Below are positions 7,504 through 10,027 of a stretch of 10,027 nucleotides of DNA, piece after piece. The stretch spans positions 1 through 10,027 of the forward strand of contig CANGMO010000048.1 of assembly GCA_947454295.1 (NCBI GenBank), given 5' to 3'. The notes below the pieces were generated by a model. That model was not told the DNA's origin. It worked only from the letters and a program-made list of their open reading frames with translations, and did no database searches. How positions within the stretch are numbered: the stretch's first letter is position 1; the number at the start of each line of letters is the position of its first letter. The DNA is from Verrucomicrobiota bacterium (GTDB taxonomy: Bacteria > Verrucomicrobiota > Verrucomicrobiia > Limisphaerales > UBA9464). A program made the position numbers and the translations under genes.

Positions 7504-8868
7504 ATGCATCCGGCCGAACCCATCGCACGGCCCAGTGAATCCTCCGCCCCCTGGCGCTGGGTTCCCACGCTTCGTGGGTTGGGCTTTTCGTTGGGACTCC
7601 TCTTCCTCGGGGCTTTGGTGCTTCGCGCCGCCGATCCCGATGGGGCTGCCAGCACGGTCAGTCGCTCCGGCCAGTTTGTGGTGCACGGTACCCCGGGCGT
7701 GTCGTCCAGCGCGGTGGTGGGTTCGCCGAGCCGCATCAAGCCGGTGGGCGAGAATGCCAATGTGGTGCTGCGGCCCGACCTGCTCGCGGTCACCGCCGAA
7801 CGCGTGCGCAAGGCGGTGCTCAATCAGTTTGGACTGCCTGATGCCCCGGGTTCCAAGGTGCATCTCAATCTGCGCCGGCGCCGGGCGATCGAGGGGCAGT
7901 TGCAAATCACCCCGGCGGCCTTTGCGAGCGGCTGGATTTATCGGGTCGATCTTCCGGACGAGATCGAATGGAACCGGCTGGTGCGCGTGCTGGTCGAAGT
8001 GGCCCTGCTCGATGCGGCCAACCGCAACAACCCCAATTCGGTGTGTGCCACCGTCCCGCTGTGGTTGTCGGAGGGCATGGACTGTCTGCTGTTTCACGAA
8101 TTCGGCCGGGACCTGGTGCCCGAGGCGGAGACCATTCTGAATCGCTCGGCCCGGCGCCGCGATCCGCTCGTGCCGCTGCGCACCGCCCTGGATGGAAATG
8201 AGCCCGAGGGATTTGGTGTCCTGACCCAGGCGGAGCTCGGCCAGCTGAATGATCCCGCCCGATTCGCGCTGTATCGTGCCAACGCAGGCCTGCTGGTGGC
8301 CGCCTGGTTGCAGGATGACGCCGGCCGCCAGCACGGACGCGAGTTTCTTCGGCAGCTGCCGGCGCATTTCAACTGGCAGACCGCCTTCTTGCGCTCCAGC
8401 GCTGGTCGCTTCGAATCGCTGCTGGAAGTGGAGAAGTGGTGGGCGGTGGCGGTGGTCACCCTGCTGAGCCAGGATCCCAGGCAGCAGTGGCCGCGTGATC
8501 GGGTTATTTCGGAACTCCGCTGGATCCTGACCGAGACGGCCGAGGTGCGTGAAAGCACGAATGCCCCCGCGGGACGCCATTCGTTGACCTTGGGGGAGAT
8601 TGTCCGCACCTGGGATTACACCGCGCAGAAGGATGTGCTGCTGCGCAAGGCAACCCAGTTGCAGCGTCTTGCGGTGCACGCCCCGCCGGATTTGGTGCCG
8701 CTGCTGGCCACCTGCTTTCAAACGCTGGACGGCTATTTGACGGCACGAAACGGGGCAGGTGTGGATCCGATTTCCCGCACGGAAATGGAATCGCGCGGCC
8801 GCATCCTCGCCAAGACCACCTCGCGCAAGCTCGACGAACTCGACCGGCAGATTGCGGCGCGGCCGTGA
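7504..8868 (+). CDS. Exported protein of unknown function, peptidase-MA-like fold lacking the HExxH zinc site (tentative)
   Basis: A 454-aa protein. The ATG at 7504 has a Shine-Dalgarno-like GGGGAG at 7490-7495, eight bases upstream. Residues 24-43 are a hydrophobic stretch after basic residues ('LGFSLGLLFLGALVLRAAD'), a likely signal peptide with cleavage near Ala-Ala-Asp, or a membrane anchor. I do not recognise a named family with certainty. The order of elements resembles the MA (gluzincin) metallopeptidase domain: a helix at about 157-172 ('RLVRVLVEVALLDA') where HExxH would be expected, then 'VPLWLSEGMDCLL' at 184-196, which matches the 'WLxEG' motif that supplies the third zinc ligand, then Tyr- and Trp-containing helices at about 255-320. 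Glu165 and Glu190 are present, but both histidines are missing, so peptidase activity is unlikely. The C-terminal 60 residues are charged and helical. It may act as a non-catalytic binding protein in the cell envelope; that is inference. No neighbour explains it. Confidence 0.8.
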   Translation: MHPAEPIARPSESSAPWRWVPTLRGLGFSLGLLFLGALVLRAADPDGAASTVSRSGQFVVHGTPGVSSSAVVGSPSRIKPVGENANVVLRPDLLAVTAERVRKAVLNQFGLPDAPGSKVHLNLRRRRAIEGQLQITPAAFASGWIYRVDLPDEIEWNRLVRVLVEVALLDAANRNNPNSVCATVPLWLSEGMDCLLFHEFGRDLVPEAETILNRSARRRDPLVPLRTALDGNEPEGFGVLTQAELGQLNDPARFALYRANAGLLVAAWLQDDAGRQHGREFLRQLPAHFNWQTAFLRSSAGRFESLLEVEKWWAVAVVTLLSQDPRQQWPRDRVISELRWILTETAEVRESTNAPAGRHSLTLGEIVRTWDYTAQKDVLLRKATQLQRLAVHAPPDLVPLLATCFQTLDGYLTARNGAGVDPISRTEMESRGRILAKTTSRKLDELDRQIAARP

Positions 8869-8924
8869 GACAACCTAGGGAGGGCGACGTATCTGAACTG
8901 GCAGGGCGAGGCTCCTGCCGAGCC

Positions 8925-8948
8925 GCGAGTGGGCGAGTGGGCGAGTGG
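8925..8948. repeat. Three perfect tandem copies of an 8-bp unit (GCGAGTGG)
   Basis: GCGAGTGG occurs at 8925-8932, 8933-8940 and 8941-8948 without a mismatch. It lies between the first and second hairpins of the surrounding intergenic repeat. Such short units can change in copy number by replication slippage. No coding gene covers it. Confidence 0.9.
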
Positions 8949-8999
8949 GTGTGACGCATCTCGTTGATTCCCAGGGCCACAGGCCCGTCCCAACAGTAG

Positions 9000-9024
9000 C
9001 CTGGGGTGAAGCCCCAGGGTTTTT
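9000..9024 (+). terminator. Possible Rho-independent terminator inside the intergenic repeat
   Basis: A 7-bp perfect stem CCTGGGG/CCCCAGG (9000-9006 and 9012-9018) with a 5-base loop is followed by G and then five T (9020-9024). This is the form of an intrinsic terminator for plus-strand transcription coming from the gene that ends at 8868, 131 bases upstream. The stem is also part of a repeat and the T run is short, so the role is uncertain. Confidence 0.35.
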
Positions 9025-9123
9025 GATTGGCGGAAATTCAAGCCCTGAAGGGGCGTAACAGTCCGGGAGGAATCCAAACTTGGAAAAGGCGCAGGAAACG
9101 CTCCGATTTGAACCGCAACACGC

Positions 9124-9672
9124 ATGATCGATTCCCCGATCTTTCCCGCGGAACTGGTGTTTCGACCTGCCGATCCCGGGACGCATCGCGCGGTGCTGCT
9201 CGAGTTGAACCTCGAATATGTGTCGTGGATCAGCGGCCGGCTGGAGGAGTTGTTCCAGGTTTCGGTGGCCGACGTCGTGGGCATGCCGGTGCCGGAGTAT
9301 GTGGCTAGCGTCATCGACAAGGTTTGCGGGGATCCGCCGCCCAACGGCTGCTTCTACCTCGTGGAATGGAATGGGCAGGTCGCGGGGATGGGTGGGCTGC
9401 GCCGCATTCGAAGCGATACCGCGGAATTGAAGCGGGTCTTTGTGCGTCCGCTCTTCCGAGGTCATCGGATTGGCGGCGCGCTGGTGAATCGCCTGCTTCA
9501 GGATGCCGAACGGTTTGGGTTCAATCGGATCTTTTTGGAATCCGGTCCCTTCATGCATTCGGCGCACCGACTCTATAAGGCGGCGGGTTTCGTCGACCGT
9601 CCGCCGTATCCGGAAGCCGAGGTGCCGGTGGTGCTCCACGACCGTTGGCGCTTCATGGAGCGGCTGCGGTGA
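9124..9672 (+). CDS. GNAT-family N-acetyltransferase
   Basis: A 182-aa cytosolic acetyltransferase. The ATG at 9124 is the first possible start because TGA occurs in frame at 9109-9111. The acetyl-CoA binding motif A lies at about residues 101-140: the strand 'AELKRVFVRP' followed by the pyrophosphate-binding loop 'RGHRIGGAL' (112-120), matching the R/Q-x-x-G-x-G/A pattern. Motif B follows with 'HSAHRLYKAAGF' (145-156), where Tyr151 is the usual candidate general acid. 'FYLVEWNGQVAGMGGL' (77-92) is the typical beta2-beta3 hairpin. The acceptor substrate cannot be read from sequence; small-molecule amines, antibiotics or protein N-termini are all possible in GNATs. The N-terminal 60 residues are helical and less conserved and probably form the acceptor site. 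No Shine-Dalgarno sequence is visible. The gene stands alone, with the hairpin repeat upstream and 111 bp before the next gene. Confidence 0.92.
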   Translation: MIDSPIFPAELVFRPADPGTHRAVLLELNLEYVSWISGRLEELFQVSVADVVGMPVPEYVASVIDKVCGDPPPNGCFYLVEWNGQVAGMGGLRRIRSDTAELKRVFVRPLFRGHRIGGALVNRLLQDAERFGFNRIFLESGPFMHSAHRLYKAAGFVDRPPYPEAEVPVVLHDRWRFMERLR

Positions 9673-9783
9673 GACGCGCGGGCGGGGGAGTGATTTCCGT
9701 GAGGATGGCGATGGATTGAGTCGGTAGCCGTGAACCAGGTGGTGTGAGGGAACTGGAGGAATTGGGGAGAGGATGTTCAGGTC

Positions 9784-10027
9784 ATGAATGCACGAGCTCT
9801 GCTGTTTTGGATGTGGGCGGTGTGGTTGTCCGGCACCTCGGCAATCGGGGCTTCACTGGTTCGTGGCTACATTCGCCCGACCAACTACGAGCTGGTGCGG
9901 GAAGCTGAGGCCATCGTCTTGGCGGAGGTGGTTTCTCTAGAGGTCGCCGGCGAGGAGCATGGAGTCCGGTTTGGGGAGTTTACGTTCACGGTTTTGGAAG
10001 CGCTCAAAGGACAGGTGAATCAGAAAC
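9784..10027 (+). CDS. Secreted protein of unknown function, N-terminal fragment (3' end outside window)
   Basis: The frame from ATG at 9784 stays open to the window edge (81 complete codons). A purine-rich stretch GGGGAGAGGA at 9764-9773 lies about 10 bases upstream and can serve as ribosome binding site. An ATG at 9773 in another frame stops after four codons. Residues 1-23 form a signal peptide: 'MNARALLF', a hydrophobic Trp-rich core and a probable cleavage site after 'SAIGA'. The mature part begins 'SLVRGYIRPTNYELVREAE' and continues 'AIVLAEVVSLEV...FTFTVLEALKGQ'. This 'AdaIvlAeV...f.V.e.lKG' pattern resembles a small beta-barrel domain found in many bacterial secreted proteins of unknown role. 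Too little is present to assign a function. Confidence 0.8.
   Translation, partial: MNARALLFWMWAVWLSGTSAIGASLVRGYIRPTNYELVREAEAIVLAEVVSLEVAGEEHGVRFGEFTFTVLEALKGQVNQK

Larger units (their letters stand above)
8895..9060. repeat. Composite intergenic hairpin repeat
   Basis: Within the 255-bp gap between genes there is a chain of short inverted repeats: GGCAGG/CCTGCC (8900-8905 with 8914-8919), overlapping and competing with GGCTC/GAGCC (8910-8914 with 8920-8924); GGGCC/GGCCC with loop ACA (8974-8986); CCTGGGG/CCCCAGG with loop TGAAG (9000-9018); and GCCC/GGGC, again with loop TGAAG (9042-9054). Read on the minus strand it gives phrases such as 'TTCAGGGC' and 'CTGGGGCTTCACCCCAGG', which I recall as recurring between genes in Verrucomicrobiota and Planctomycetota genomes; this recall was not checked by a search. 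The repeat is probably not coding, although a minus-strand frame runs through it. Confidence 0.65.

Noticed and set aside
7111..8721. A 536-codon minus-strand open frame
   Set aside because: It covers the complement of the FmdB gene and the MA-like gene, both of which have real motifs or a signal peptide and start sites. Its product is Arg/Gly/His-rich and unlike any known protein.
8925..8948. A CRISPR-like array
   Set aside because: The repeats are 8 bp, directly adjacent and without spacers, so this is a simple tandem repeat.
8875..9639. A 254-codon minus-strand open frame through the intergenic repeat and the GNAT gene
   Set aside because: Half is the complement of the GNAT gene and half is translated repeat ('APSGLEFPPIKNPGASPQ'), a kind of sequence often misannotated as hypothetical protein.

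Overview
The window is high in G+C and densely coded, with few Shine-Dalgarno-like sites. Its secreted proteins follow an architecture typical of Verrucomicrobiota: a KP-43-type subtilisin fused to Ig/FN3-like modules, then a thrombospondin-3 calcium motif and a C-terminal 'rLsW...pGraYrlevStDfktW' domain. A zinc-ribbon FmdB protein with a 'WGKGKVRR' insert and an intergenic hairpin repeat also fit that phylum. Assignment to Verrucomicrobiota is an inference from these features; no rRNA or other marker gene is present.

Layout: (1) bases 1-664, plus strand: the C-terminal part of a TPR protein with a Pro-rich linker, cut by the left edge. (2) 680-5959, minus strand, convergent with it: one very large secreted multidomain S8 peptidase (1759 aa) that fills half the window. 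(3) 5960-6052: a short divergent promoter region. (4) 6053-7069, plus: HpnA-type NAD-dependent sugar epimerase. (5) 7132-7476, plus: FmdB-type zinc ribbon protein. (6) 7504-8868, plus: an exported protein with no firm family, resembling a metallopeptidase MA-type fold that has lost its zinc site. (7) 8869-9123: an intergenic region holding a composite of hairpins and an 8-bp tandem repeat. (8) 9124-9672, plus: GNAT acetyltransferase. (9) 9784-end, plus: the N-terminus of a secreted protein cut by the right edge.

The genes do not form an obvious single pathway. The FmdB gene and the MA-like gene are 27 bp apart and could be co-transcribed; hpnA lies 62 bp upstream of them on the same strand. 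The S8 peptidase looks like a stand-alone secreted degradative enzyme. I see no mobile element, CRISPR array, tRNA or rRNA, and no clear new defence or biosynthetic system. The points most worth a second look are the pseudo-metallopeptidase, the Rossmann-like domain and duplicated modules inside the S8 protein, and the intergenic repeat.
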